Below are positions 45,571 to 53,339 of a stretch of 64,000 nt of DNA, one piece after another; within the stretch, counting starts at the first letter, position 1; the number at the start of each line of letters is the position of its first letter. This DNA is from Cryobacterium sinapicolor. Its GTDB lineage: Bacteria; Actinomycetota; Actinomycetes; Actinomycetales; Microbacteriaceae. The translations under genes and the position numbers were made by a program. The stretch covers positions 1 to 64,000 of the forward strand of contig NZ_SOGQ01000011.1 of NCBI RefSeq assembly GCF_004403465.1. The letters run 5' to 3'. The notes below the pieces were generated by a model, which had not been told where the DNA came from, did not search any database, and worked only from the letters and a program-made list of their open reading frames with translations.

Positions 45571-46400
45571 TGGCAGCCATCAACCCGGAGGTCTGGTTCG
45601 CGCTTGTCTACGGCGGCTTCCTGCTGGCCGTGGCACACGTGCTGGACCTCCTGGCGCGGCGCACCGGGGCGAAAACCACCGCCATGAGTTCCAGCGGGTT
45701 CGAGTACCAGGCAAACCACGACGCCTGGAAGTGCCAGGAGGATCAGTGGCTCTGGCCGATCTCCTTCGATCCGGACAACCGGGTGACGCGGTATCAGGCC
45801 AGCCCCACGGTCTGCAACCCCTGCCCGGTCAAGCACACCTGCACCACCTCGGACGCCGGTCGGCAGCTGGCACGCAACATCGACCCCTGGCCCAGTTCGG
45901 AGGCGGAGCGGTTCCATCGCGGGATCGCCTGCTCCGTCGTGGTGCTCGGGCTCATCTGGCCGCTCGCGTCCATGTTCCAGAACCGCACGGGTGTGGAACT
46001 GGTGATCCTCGGTGCGGCCTCGGCGCTCATCGCGGCCGGCAGCTGGCCGTTGTGGTCACACCTGCGCCGCACCCCCGCTCGCTTCCCCGAGCATCTCAAG
46101 ATCGTGGGCCTCGACGAGAACGTCGAGGCCCGTGCGGCCACGGCGGCCCTCGAGGCAGCACGGCGCAGCGGCTACGGCAGCATCAGAAAGACGGGCCCGC
46201 GGCCGGTTCGGATCGAACCGTACGCGAGCGTCAGGGCGTCGGAGCAGACCGGCGCCGATTCGGAAACGATGGAAGGAAACACAGTGAACGCCTCATTCGC
46301 GGCCCGTTGGGCTGAACTGGAGACGGAGGCCGACCCGGGCCGGGCCGACCCGGGCCGGGCCGGCCCCGCCGCGGGCTGGAGCCGGAGGGGCAACTCGTGA
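45570..46400 (+). CDS. Membrane protein with a four-cysteine domain, norZ operon
   Basis: A 276-residue protein starting at the ATG that shares its first base with the norZ stop (TGATG). An N-terminal helix (about 7-28) is followed by a soluble cysteine domain with C52, then CNPC-P-VKHTC. Two more helices (about 118-160) lead into a charged C-terminal tail ending in an ADPGRADPGRAGP repeat. The Cys pattern is like a zinc ribbon or small iron-sulfur site. Proteins of this type accompany qNOR genes in some actinobacteria; function unknown. Translational coupling to norZ suggests a role in NorZ assembly or electron entry. Confidence 0.75.
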   Translation: MAAINPEVWFALVYGGFLLAVAHVLDLLARRTGAKTTAMSSSGFEYQANHDAWKCQEDQWLWPISFDPDNRVTRYQASPTVCNPCPVKHTCTTSDAGRQLARNIDPWPSSEAERFHRGIACSVVVLGLIWPLASMFQNRTGVELVILGAASALIAAGSWPLWSHLRRTPARFPEHLKIVGLDENVEARAATAALEAARRSGYGSIRKTGPRPVRIEPYASVRASEQTGADSETMEGNTVNASFAARWAELETEADPGRADPGRAGPAAGWSRRGNS

Positions 46401-47245
46401 TGGCCTGGCAGATCGCGGCCCTGATCGTGGTGGCGCTCCTGCTCGTCTGGCTGGCGGCATCCTTCAAGGTTCTCCAGGAGTACGAGCGGGGCGTGGCGTT
46501 TCGTTTCGGCCGGCTGCGCGCGGTGCGGGCGCCGGGTGTTCAGATGGTCTTCCCCGGGCTGGACAAGATGGTGCGGGTCGACCTCCGGATCGTGACCCTG
46601 ACGATCCCGCCGCAGGAAGTCATCACCAAGGACAACGTTCCGGCCCGGGTCAACGCCGTCGTCCTGTTCCAAGTCACCGACCCGGTCCGGTCGGTGATGG
46701 CGGTCGAGAACCACGCCATCGCCACCTCGCAGATGGCCCAGACGACCCTGCGCTCGGTCGTCGGCCGGTCCGATCTGGACACGCTGCTGGCGCATCGCGC
46801 GGACCTGAACGAGGACCTCGCCCGCAACATCAACGCGCAGACCGAACCCTGGGGTGTGCAGGTGAAGGTCGTCGAGATCAAGGATGTCGAGATTCCGCAG
46901 GCGATGCAGCGCGCCATGGCCCGTGAGGCCGAAGCCGAGCGGGATCGCCGGGCGAAGATCATCAACGCCCACGGTGAACTGCAGGCGTCGGAGGAGCTGG
47001 GGCAGGCGGCGGAAATCCTGAGCCGCAATCCCGCGTCGCTTCAGCTGCGCTACCTGCAGACCCTGCTCGAGCTGGGCGCCGACCAGAAGTCGACCGTGGT
47101 CTTCCCGCTGCCGATGGACATCCTCGGCCCGTTCCTCAACAACAAGGCCCTGCCGGACCCGGCGGAGACCGCCGCGGCATTCGCCGCCGCCGTCGCAACC
47201 GCGGTCGCGGCCGTCGCATCACCGACAACGGAGGTTCCCGCCTGA
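46400..47245 (+). CDS. Slipin/stomatin-type SPFH protein
   Basis: A 281-residue SPFH-domain protein with one N-terminal membrane helix. Family blocks are EYERGVAFRFGRL, the PGVQMVFPGLDK stretch, DNVPARVNAVVLFQV and the coiled REAEAERDRRAKIINAHGE region. Slipins form oligomeric rings on membranes and scaffold other proteins. It starts at an ATG overlapping the previous stop (TGATG). The tail is Ala/Val-rich (about 240-281). Association with NorZ is by operon position only. Confidence 0.88.
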   Translation: MAWQIAALIVVALLLVWLAASFKVLQEYERGVAFRFGRLRAVRAPGVQMVFPGLDKMVRVDLRIVTLTIPPQEVITKDNVPARVNAVVLFQVTDPVRSVMAVENHAIATSQMAQTTLRSVVGRSDLDTLLAHRADLNEDLARNINAQTEPWGVQVKVVEIKDVEIPQAMQRAMAREAEAERDRRAKIINAHGELQASEELGQAAEILSRNPASLQLRYLQTLLELGADQKSTVVFPLPMDILGPFLNNKALPDPAETAAAFAAAVATAVAAVASPTTEVPA

Positions 47246-47493
47246 TGGCCGACACCGACTCGACCGACCGCACCCTCAGCATCCGTCTGATGCTGATCGG
47301 AGGCTTCGTCGGCATCTTCGCACCCATCTTCGGGTTCCTCGGCGGCACGATGGTCGGGGTCGACCAGACGGTCGGCGGCCTGGAGCCGCTCTTCGTTTGG
47401 CTCTTTGTGGGCATGATCGTCGGGATGCTCGGAGTGGCCGTCGGGATCCTCGGCGCCCTGCGCTGGGTCAAGGGCAAGCACCACCTGGACTGA
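47245..47493 (+). CDS. Small two-helix membrane protein, end of norZ operon
   Basis: An 82-residue protein with helices at about 14-34 and 48-72 and a short polar tail. The ATG overlaps the slipin stop (TGATG), like the two genes before it. No family recognised. A strong terminator 22 bases after the stop closes the norZ operon. Confidence 0.75.
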   Translation: MADTDSTDRTLSIRLMLIGGFVGIFAPIFGFLGGTMVGVDQTVGGLEPLFVWLFVGMIVGMLGVAVGILGALRWVKGKHHLD

Positions 47494-47514
47494 GCGACCC
47501 ACGTCCCTCCCGCA

Positions 47515-47556
47515 CGCAGAAGCGCCCGGCCGAATTCTCGGCCGGGCGCTTCTGCG
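47515..47556. terminator. Bidirectional rho-independent terminator
   Basis: CGCAGAAGCGCCCGGCCGA (47515-47533) and its exact complement (47538-47556) form a 19 bp stem with an ATTC loop. It separates the plus-strand norZ operon from the convergent radical SAM gene. Confidence 0.92.
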
Positions 47557-47565
47557 TCTGATGCG

Positions 47566-48744
47566 CTACTGGACCGCGAGCACACTGTCGCTGCTGGGCT
47601 GGTAGGCGCAGCTGGGATCCTCGGCCAGAGGGTCTCCGGTCACCGCGTAGGCGTGCGAGCGGGAGCCGCCGCAGACCGCGCGGAATTCGCAGTGACCACA
47701 CCGGCCGCCGAAGAGGTCCGGGGTGCGCAGCTCCTGGAGTAGCTGCGCCTCCCGGTAGATCTCGGAGAAGGGCTGCTCGTGCACCGACCCCACGGACACG
47801 GGCAGGAAACCGCTCGGGTACACGAGACCGACATGGTCGACGAAGGCGAACCCGCGCCCGGAATTGACGTCGAGGGGTGCCCGCGGCCGCCGCCGTCTCG
47901 GCTCCTCGCCCGTGAGCACCTCATCCGTGGCCTCCCGCAGTGAGGCCCGCAGGGGTCCGACCGGGAACGCGGTGTCGAGGTCCGTGCTGTCGTCCACGTC
48001 GGCCCGCTGAATGGCGATGCGCCGGTAGTGGGCGGCCTCGGTCGCCTTGATGGCGACCAGGTCGGAGACGTCGTGCAGCCAGTGCAGCACCTCCTCCTCC
48101 TCGTCTGCGGTCAGGGCATTGAGAAGCTTGCCGCGGCCCGTGGGCACGAGGAAGAAGACGCTCCAGAGGGTGGTGCCGAGCTCGAGGACGGTCTTCAGGA
48201 TGCCGGGCAGCTCGTGCACGGTGTCGCGGGTGACGGTCGTGTTGATCTGCAGCCGGTAACCGACCTCGCGCACCATCTTGGCGGCGATCATGGTGTCGTC
48301 GAAGACGCCGTCGACTCCGCGGAAGGCGTCATGGGTGGCCGCCGAGGCGCCGTCCAACGAGAGCGAGATGGCCTTGGCTCCGGCGTCGTGGAGCTCGACC
48401 AGGACTTCGCGGGTGAGGCGCGGGGTGACCGAGGGGGAGAGGGCCATGCTCAGGCCGAGGCCGGTGCCGTGGGCGACGAGCTCCGGCAGGTCGGGGCGCT
48501 CGAACGGGTCGCCGCCGGTGAGAACGACCAGGGGACGCGGCGTGCCGAAGGCGGCGAGGTCGTCCAGCAGCTTGCGACCCTGGTCCGTGCTCAACTCGAA
48601 CGGATTGCGGGTGCGGATGGCGTCCGCCCGGCAGTGGGTGCACACCAGCTGACAGGCACGCGTCACCTCCCAGATGACGATGAAGGGCCGTTCGGCGGTG
48701 TCGTGGTGCAGCAGCCGGATGGGGCGCACGTGGGTATCAGTCAT
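47566..48744 (-). CDS. Radical SAM/SPASM protein
   Basis: A 392-residue radical SAM enzyme. Cluster ligands are in EVTRACQLVCTHCRAD (CxxxCxxC). The GGDPFERPDL motif and the LSLDGASAATHDAFRG block follow. The C-terminal SPASM region has CGHCEFRAVCGGSRSHAYA and a last Cys in DPSCAYQP, for one or two auxiliary Fe-S clusters. It resembles the TIGR04053-type family and AhbD-like heme-pathway enzymes; the substrate is not predictable. Its location inside the denitrification region and divergent from a SufR-like regulator suggests oxygen-dependent control. Confidence 0.82.
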   Translation of the reverse strand: MTDTHVRPIRLLHHDTAERPFIVIWEVTRACQLVCTHCRADAIRTRNPFELSTDQGRKLLDDLAAFGTPRPLVVLTGGDPFERPDLPELVAHGTGLGLSMALSPSVTPRLTREVLVELHDAGAKAISLSLDGASAATHDAFRGVDGVFDDTMIAAKMVREVGYRLQINTTVTRDTVHELPGILKTVLELGTTLWSVFFLVPTGRGKLLNALTADEEEEVLHWLHDVSDLVAIKATEAAHYRRIAIQRADVDDSTDLDTAFPVGPLRASLREATDEVLTGEEPRRRRPRAPLDVNSGRGFAFVDHVGLVYPSGFLPVSVGSVHEQPFSEIYREAQLLQELRTPDLFGGRCGHCEFRAVCGGSRSHAYAVTGDPLAEDPSCAYQPSSDSVLAVQ

Positions 48745-48786
48745 GAGGGAAGTCCTAGCTCAGCGCCGAATTTCGGCCCTCATTTG

Positions 48787-48811
48787 TTTTTACCATACAT
48801 ATAGGGAAAAC
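48787..48811. promoter_or_regulatory. Imperfect dyad between divergent radical SAM and regulator genes
   Basis: TTTTACC and GGGAAAA flank an AT-rich centre (ATACATATA) in the 74 bp divergent gap. The plus-strand GTG at 48819 is only a few bases downstream, so that mRNA may be leaderless with CATATA-like sequences serving as -10. A good candidate operator for the regulator's own Fe-S sensor. Confidence 0.45.
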
Positions 48812-48818
48812 TCATTCT

Positions 48819-49544
48819 GTGCCTATCCCACCGCTTGACGCCCGCACCCACCGCGTGCTCTCCGGCATCAGCCGGGTGGCCATCCTCGAGATCCTGCGCG
48901 CGGCCGATGCGCCGCTGGACGTGCCCGCCATCGCCGAGGCGGTGGGGCTGCACACCAACACGGTCCGGTCCCACCTCGATCGCCTGGTCGAGGTCGGCCT
49001 GGCAACCGGGACCGTCGAGGCTCGCGTGCGCCCCGGGCGTCCCCGGCTGCTCTTTCTGGCCACGGCCCCCGTTGCCCAAGTGCCCGACGACTCCTACCGC
49101 CTTCTCGCCGGCCTCCTGGCCGGCGGGTTGGGCAGGGACGCTCCCTCGGACGCGGCCGCGGAGGCCGGTCGGCGCTGGGGCCGGCAGCTGACCGCGTCGG
49201 AGTCCGGGCCCGGCGAATCGGTCGGGCGCATCGTGCAGATCCTCGACGAGGTCGGCTTCGAGCCGCGCCTCGGTTCTGCCGGAGCTGCCGGAGCTGCCGG
49301 TGTCGACGCTGCCGCCGCCGGCCCGGACGACGCCGGCCCGGACGACGTCGTGATCGAACTGCACCGCTGCCCGTTCCTCGATGTGGCCAAGGACCACAGC
49401 GACGTCGTCTGCGCGGTGCACCGCGGCCTGATGGAGGGCGCCCTCGAACGCCTGCAGGCACCGGGAGTCACCGTCACCCTCGAACCGTTCGCCCGCCCGG
49501 GCGTCTGCCTCGCCCACCTCGCCCTCCCGGCGATGAAGCCGTGA
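48819..49544 (+). CDS. SufR-like HTH regulator, copy 1
   Basis: A 241-residue regulator. The N-terminal winged helix (about residues 10-75) includes VPAIAEAVGLHTNTVRSHLDRL. The C-terminal half carries cysteines in ELHRCPFLDVAKDHSDVVCAVHRG and a later PGVCLAHL. This matches the layout of SufR-type iron-sulfur transcription factors, in which three Cys hold the cluster. A low-complexity Gly/Ala/Asp linker lies near residues 150-175. The GTG start is eight bases after the dyad. Its 3' end overlaps the FNR-like gene (GTGA). Confidence 0.8.
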   Translation: MPIPPLDARTHRVLSGISRVAILEILRAADAPLDVPAIAEAVGLHTNTVRSHLDRLVEVGLATGTVEARVRPGRPRLLFLATAPVAQVPDDSYRLLAGLLAGGLGRDAPSDAAAEAGRRWGRQLTASESGPGESVGRIVQILDEVGFEPRLGSAGAAGAAGVDAAAAGPDDAGPDDVVIELHRCPFLDVAKDHSDVVCAVHRGLMEGALERLQAPGVTVTLEPFARPGVCLAHLALPAMKP

Positions 49545-50287
49545 GCGAGGCCCGGCGCACGCCGCTCCGCAGCACCTGTGCGCAGCCGCATCCGTGCTCC
49601 TCCGGCATACGGAACACGATTCTCGGCCAGATCCCGATCTTCCAGGACCTGTCGGCCGGCGAGCTGGCCGACCTGGCCGACCGGATGCTGTCGCTCTCCT
49701 GGGGTCCCGGAGACACGCTGTTCACCGCGGGCGAGCCGTCCGAGCACGTGTACCTGCTCGCGGCCGGCCAGGCGAAGGCGTTCCGCTCGACCGCGTCCGG
49801 GCAGTCCACGAGCCTCGACTTCCTCGGCCCGGGCGACCTGCTGGGCAGCCTGACCGCGCTGGACGCGGGCCGGTACCCCGAAACGGCCGTGGCGCTGGTC
49901 ACCACCTGCGCCCTGCGCCTCGAATCCGGCGCCTTCCGGCAGCTGCTGCTGACACACCCATCGGTGGCGCTGCGCGTGCTCGACGTCATCGTCGACCGCC
50001 TGCACCGAGCCAGGTCGATGGAGGCCGAGCAGGCCTCCGCCACCGTCACCGCACGGGTGGCAGCGACCCTGCTGCGACTCGCCGACACCTTCGGCGTGCC
50101 GGGGGAGGGCGCCGGAACGACCCTGATCCAGTTGCCGCTGACCCGTGCCGACCTGGCCGCCATGACCGGCACGAGCGCCGAGTCGGTGTCCCGGGCCATG
50201 AGCGGCCTGCGCCGGCACGGTCTCATCGATTCCGGGCGGCGGTGGACCGCCGTGATCGACCGTGCCGGACTGGTTGCGTCAAAGTGA
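49541..50287 (+). CDS. Crp/Fnr-family regulator with an N-terminal cysteine pair
   Basis: A 248-residue regulator with a cyclic-nucleotide-like sensor domain (about 35-150), a dimer helix and a C-terminal helix-turn-helix (LTRADLAAMTGTSAESVSRAM). Cysteines are C13, C19 and C123. C13-x5-C19 and C123 match FNR C23, C29 and C122 in spacing, but the position of FNR C20 is Arg10, so one of four classical ligands is missing. It probably activates nitrate/nitric-oxide genes under low oxygen, by family and neighbourhood. GTG start, coupled to the gene before it. Confidence 0.88.
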   Translation: MSEARRTPLRSTCAQPHPCSSGIRNTILGQIPIFQDLSAGELADLADRMLSLSWGPGDTLFTAGEPSEHVYLLAAGQAKAFRSTASGQSTSLDFLGPGDLLGSLTALDAGRYPETAVALVTTCALRLESGAFRQLLLTHPSVALRVLDVIVDRLHRARSMEAEQASATVTARVAATLLRLADTFGVPGEGAGTTLIQLPLTRADLAAMTGTSAESVSRAMSGLRRHGLIDSGRRWTAVIDRAGLVASK

Positions 50288-50332
50288 CGACCGTCATGGT
50301 TGCCGCCGCCCCGGGTTCGTAACGTCGTAGTC

Positions 50333-50590
50333 ATGACAACACACACTGCAACCCCGACCTCCACCCCGTCCACCGTGCACACCATCCTGCGGGCCGACGG
50401 CTTCTCCTGCCCATCCTGCGTCGCCAAGATCGAGAAGCAGATCGGCCGCCTCGCCGGAGTCAGCGCCGTGACCGTGTTCTTCGCCACCGCGCGGATCGAG
50501 ATCGACCACGACCCGGCCGTCGTCAGCACGGATGCCCTCATCGCCACCGTCGGCAAGGCCGGCTACACCGCCCGCCTGGCTGCGTTCTGA
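50333..50590 (+). CDS. HMA-domain metallochaperone (CopZ-like)
   Basis: An 85-residue heavy-metal-associated domain. The metal site is FSCPSCVAKIE (CxxC), with the expected ferredoxin-like strand/helix order. An extra N-terminal Thr/Pro-rich stretch of about 15 residues is unusual for CopZ. The ATG at 50333 is used because the frame upstream is not family-like. It is 22 bases before the P1B-type ATPase gene, a standard chaperone-pump pair. The ATPase itself has no N-terminal HMA domain. Confidence 0.9.
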   Translation: MTTHTATPTSTPSTVHTILRADGFSCPSCVAKIEKQIGRLAGVSAVTVFFATARIEIDHDPAVVSTDALIATVGKAGYTARLAAF

Positions 50591-50612
50591 CCGATGGATT
50601 GGGGGGAGTGAC

Positions 50613-52532
50613 ATGACCATCGTGCGCCGCTACCTGATCCCCATCGTCTCCGGCGGCTTGATCGCCCTATCCTGGCTGCTCGGCCTCCTGCCGTACCCGC
50701 CCCTCGTCGCCAGCGCGGCGATGGTGGCGGCCGCGGCGGTCGCCGGCTTCCCGATCGCGAGAACCGCCGGGCGGGCGCTGCGTGGCCGGGTCGTCGGCAT
50801 CGACCTGCTCGTCACCGTCGCCGCCGTCGGAGCCCTCGTGCTCGGCGAATACTGGGAGGCCGCCGCCGTGACCTTCCTGTTCGCGATCGGGCACGCTCTC
50901 GAAACGGCCACCCTCAACCGCACCCGCTCCGCCCTGACCGCGCTCGTGGCCCTCGCCCCGGACGTCGCCCTCGTACTGCGGAACAATGAGCAGCTCGAGG
51001 TCCCGGCCGGGTCCGTGCAGACCGGGGAGACCGTTCTGGTCAAGAACGGCGCGCGGGTGCCCGTCGACGGCACTGTGCAGCAGGGCACCGGCACGCTCGA
51101 CGAGGCCTCCATCACGGGGGAGTCCCGCCCGGCCGAGAAGGGCGCCGGCGACCGCGTCTTCGCCGGCACGATCTCGACCGGCGGCTTCCTGCAGGTGCTG
51201 GCCACCGAGGTCGGCGCGGCCACCACCCTGGCCCACATCGTGCACCGGGTCGAGGAGGCCCAGGAGGCCACCGCCCCGACCCAGGTCTTCATGGACCGGT
51301 TCTCGGCCTGGTACACCCCCGGCATCCTGGTGCTCTTCATCGTGGTCGGGCTGGTGACTGGCGACGTGTTCCTGGCGCTGACCCTGCTCGTGATCGGCTG
51401 CCCCGGCGCCCTGGTCATCTCCATCCCGGTCGCGATCGTCGCCGGGATCGGCCGCGCCGCGCAGCTGGGAATCCTGATCAAGGGCGGCGAGTTCCTCGAG
51501 ACATCCGCGAGGATCACGGTCGTCGCCGTCGACAAGACCGGCACCCTCACCCGAGGCCGGCCGGCTGTGACGGATGTCGTGGTGTTGAACCCCGACCTGA
51601 CCCGTTCCGAGGTGCTCGACTGGGCAGCGAGGGCGGAGGCCGGCTCCGAGCATCCGCTGGCAGGAGCGATCGTGCAGGCGGCCGCGAGGGAGGGATCCTC
51701 GGGGCCGGTCACCCTGCCCGAGCACATCACCTCGGTGCCCGGACACGGCATCGTCGCCAGTGTGGCCGGCCGCAGCGTGCTGATCGGCAACCCGGCCCTG
51801 CTCCGAACCCACACGATCGCGGGCACGGATGCCGCCACGACGGTGGCCGACGAACTCGCTGCGCGCGGGCGCACCCCGCTGATCGTCGTGCTCGACGGCG
51901 TCATCGCCGGGGTCCTGGCCGTTGCCGACGAGGTGCGTGCCGACGCCCCCGACATGGTGGCCGCACTGCACGCGGCCGGCGTCGCCCGGGTCGTCATGCT
52001 CACCGGCGACGGCCCGGTCGTGGCGCAGGCCGTGGGCGCCGAGGTCGGGATCGACGAGGTGTGGTCGTCCGTGCTGCCCGAAGACAAGCTCGACGTCGTC
52101 GCCGGGCTCCGGCGGGACGGCCACGTGGTGGCGATGGTGGGAGACGGCGTCAACGACGCTCCGGCCCTGGCCACGGCGGATATCGGCATCGCGATGGGCG
52201 CTGCCGGTTCCGCCGTCGCGGTCGAGACCGCCGACATCGCCCTGATGGGCGACAACCTGCTGATGCTCCCCGCCGCCATCGACCTCGCTCGCCGCACCGT
52301 GCGCGTCATGCACCAGAACGTGGCCCTCGCCCTGGTCACGGTGGCCCTGCTGCTGGCCGGGGTGCTGTTCGGCGGCGTGACGATGGCCGTCGGCATGCTC
52401 GTGCACGAGGCATCCGTGCTGATCGTGATCGTGAATGCGATGCGCCTGCTGCGCCGTGCTTCGTCCGAATCGCATGTGAAGTCTGTCGAAGAATCTGAGA
52501 AATCGGAGAATACAGAGATGATGAACAGGTGA
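50613..52532 (+). CDS. P1B-type heavy-metal-translocating ATPase
   Basis: A 639-residue metal pump. Motifs present are TGES, the phosphorylated aspartate D307 in DKTGTLT, the HP motif in SEHPLAG, GDGVNDAP and the C-terminal MLVHEASVLIVIVNAMRLL. The transmembrane metal motif is C263-P-G265 rather than CPC. No N-terminal metal-binding domain, which may be provided by the preceding HMA protein. The C-terminal tail is unusually charged (Glu/Ser/Lys). Copper for NirK is the attractive cargo, but zinc, cadmium or another metal cannot be excluded. Its stop overlaps the second regulator. Confidence 0.88.
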   Translation: MTIVRRYLIPIVSGGLIALSWLLGLLPYPPLVASAAMVAAAAVAGFPIARTAGRALRGRVVGIDLLVTVAAVGALVLGEYWEAAAVTFLFAIGHALETATLNRTRSALTALVALAPDVALVLRNNEQLEVPAGSVQTGETVLVKNGARVPVDGTVQQGTGTLDEASITGESRPAEKGAGDRVFAGTISTGGFLQVLATEVGAATTLAHIVHRVEEAQEATAPTQVFMDRFSAWYTPGILVLFIVVGLVTGDVFLALTLLVIGCPGALVISIPVAIVAGIGRAAQLGILIKGGEFLETSARITVVAVDKTGTLTRGRPAVTDVVVLNPDLTRSEVLDWAARAEAGSEHPLAGAIVQAAAREGSSGPVTLPEHITSVPGHGIVASVAGRSVLIGNPALLRTHTIAGTDAATTVADELAARGRTPLIVVLDGVIAGVLAVADEVRADAPDMVAALHAAGVARVVMLTGDGPVVAQAVGAEVGIDEVWSSVLPEDKLDVVAGLRRDGHVVAMVGDGVNDAPALATADIGIAMGAAGSAVAVETADIALMGDNLLMLPAAIDLARRTVRVMHQNVALALVTVALLLAGVLFGGVTMAVGMLVHEASVLIVIVNAMRLLRRASSESHVKSVEESEKSENTEMMNR

Positions 52533-53260
52533 CGCCGTCCACCCCCTCCTCGAGCTACCGCACCCTCGCGTCCTTCAGCAGGATCCAGCTGCTTTTCTTC
52601 CTGCAGCAGCGCGGAACGATGACGGTGGGCGACCTGGCCGAGGCCACCGGCCTGCACCACAACACGGCCCGCGAGCACCTGCAGCGCCTGATCGGTGACG
52701 GTTTCGTCACCTGCCAGCCGGAGAGCAAGGACTCCAAGGGTCGGCCCCGGATGCTGTACAGCGCCACCGCCGCCGGTCCGGACCGCGCCGACGGTTCCAT
52801 CCGGGCGGCGAAGGTGGAGGCCGCGGAGCGCAACGGTGATCAGGTGCGGCGGATGCTGCGGGTCGAGGCCGTGATCCACTCGCCGCTGCAACGGCAACTG
52901 GACGCCCTCGACGACCACCTCGACCAGTCCGGCTTCGACGCGCGGCTCGAGATCGACGGCACCGACGGCAACCGGGTGCACCTGCACGAGTGCCCGTACA
53001 GCGAGATGGTCAAGGCGCACCCCGAGGTCTGCCGGGTGCACTTCGGACTGCTGAAAACCCTGCTCGAGGTGACAGAGGGTCCCCTGAGCGCCGACGCGCT
53101 GCATCCGCTGGTCGCACCCGACACCTGCACCCTCGACCTGCACCGGTCCGACGCAAAATCTGGCACCGACGCCGAACCCACGCTCGGGCCGACCGCCGAA
53201 CCCGCCGTCGAAGAACAGTCCAAGCCGGCAATCATTTGTCACGGTGTTTCCGGCTTGTAG
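52529..53260 (+). CDS. SufR-like HTH regulator, copy 2
   Basis: A 243-residue regulator similar in layout to the 48819-49544 product. Winged helix at about 15-75 (GDLAEATGLHHNTAREHLQRL). Cysteine block HLHECPYSEMVKAHPEVCRV with a third cysteine in APDTCTLDL, consistent with an Fe-S sensor. The C-terminal 45 residues are low-complexity. The GTG start overlaps the ATPase stop (GTGA) and narG begins 79 bases downstream, so it probably controls narGHJI and is co-transcribed with the metal genes. Confidence 0.8.
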   Translation: MTPSTPSSSYRTLASFSRIQLLFFLQQRGTMTVGDLAEATGLHHNTAREHLQRLIGDGFVTCQPESKDSKGRPRMLYSATAAGPDRADGSIRAAKVEAAERNGDQVRRMLRVEAVIHSPLQRQLDALDDHLDQSGFDARLEIDGTDGNRVHLHECPYSEMVKAHPEVCRVHFGLLKTLLEVTEGPLSADALHPLVAPDTCTLDLHRSDAKSGTDAEPTLGPTAEPAVEEQSKPAIICHGVSGL

Positions 53261-53268
53261 CGAATTTC

Positions 53269-53299
53269 ACCACCCCTGAGACTGGACTCCGAGGGTGGT
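53269..53299 (+). promoter_or_regulatory. Hairpin-forming dyads in the narG leader
   Basis: ACCACCC (53269-53275) pairs with GGGTGGT (53293-53299). An upstream pair, CAAGCCGG (53221-53228) and CCGGCTTG (53250-53257), spans the end of the regulator gene. Neither has a T tract. They could be operator or attenuator structures; the promoter itself is not clear. Confidence 0.4.
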
Positions 53300-53339
53300 T
53301 GCCGTCCATGGCGACCCCGGGCAGTGCAAGGGGTACGTT

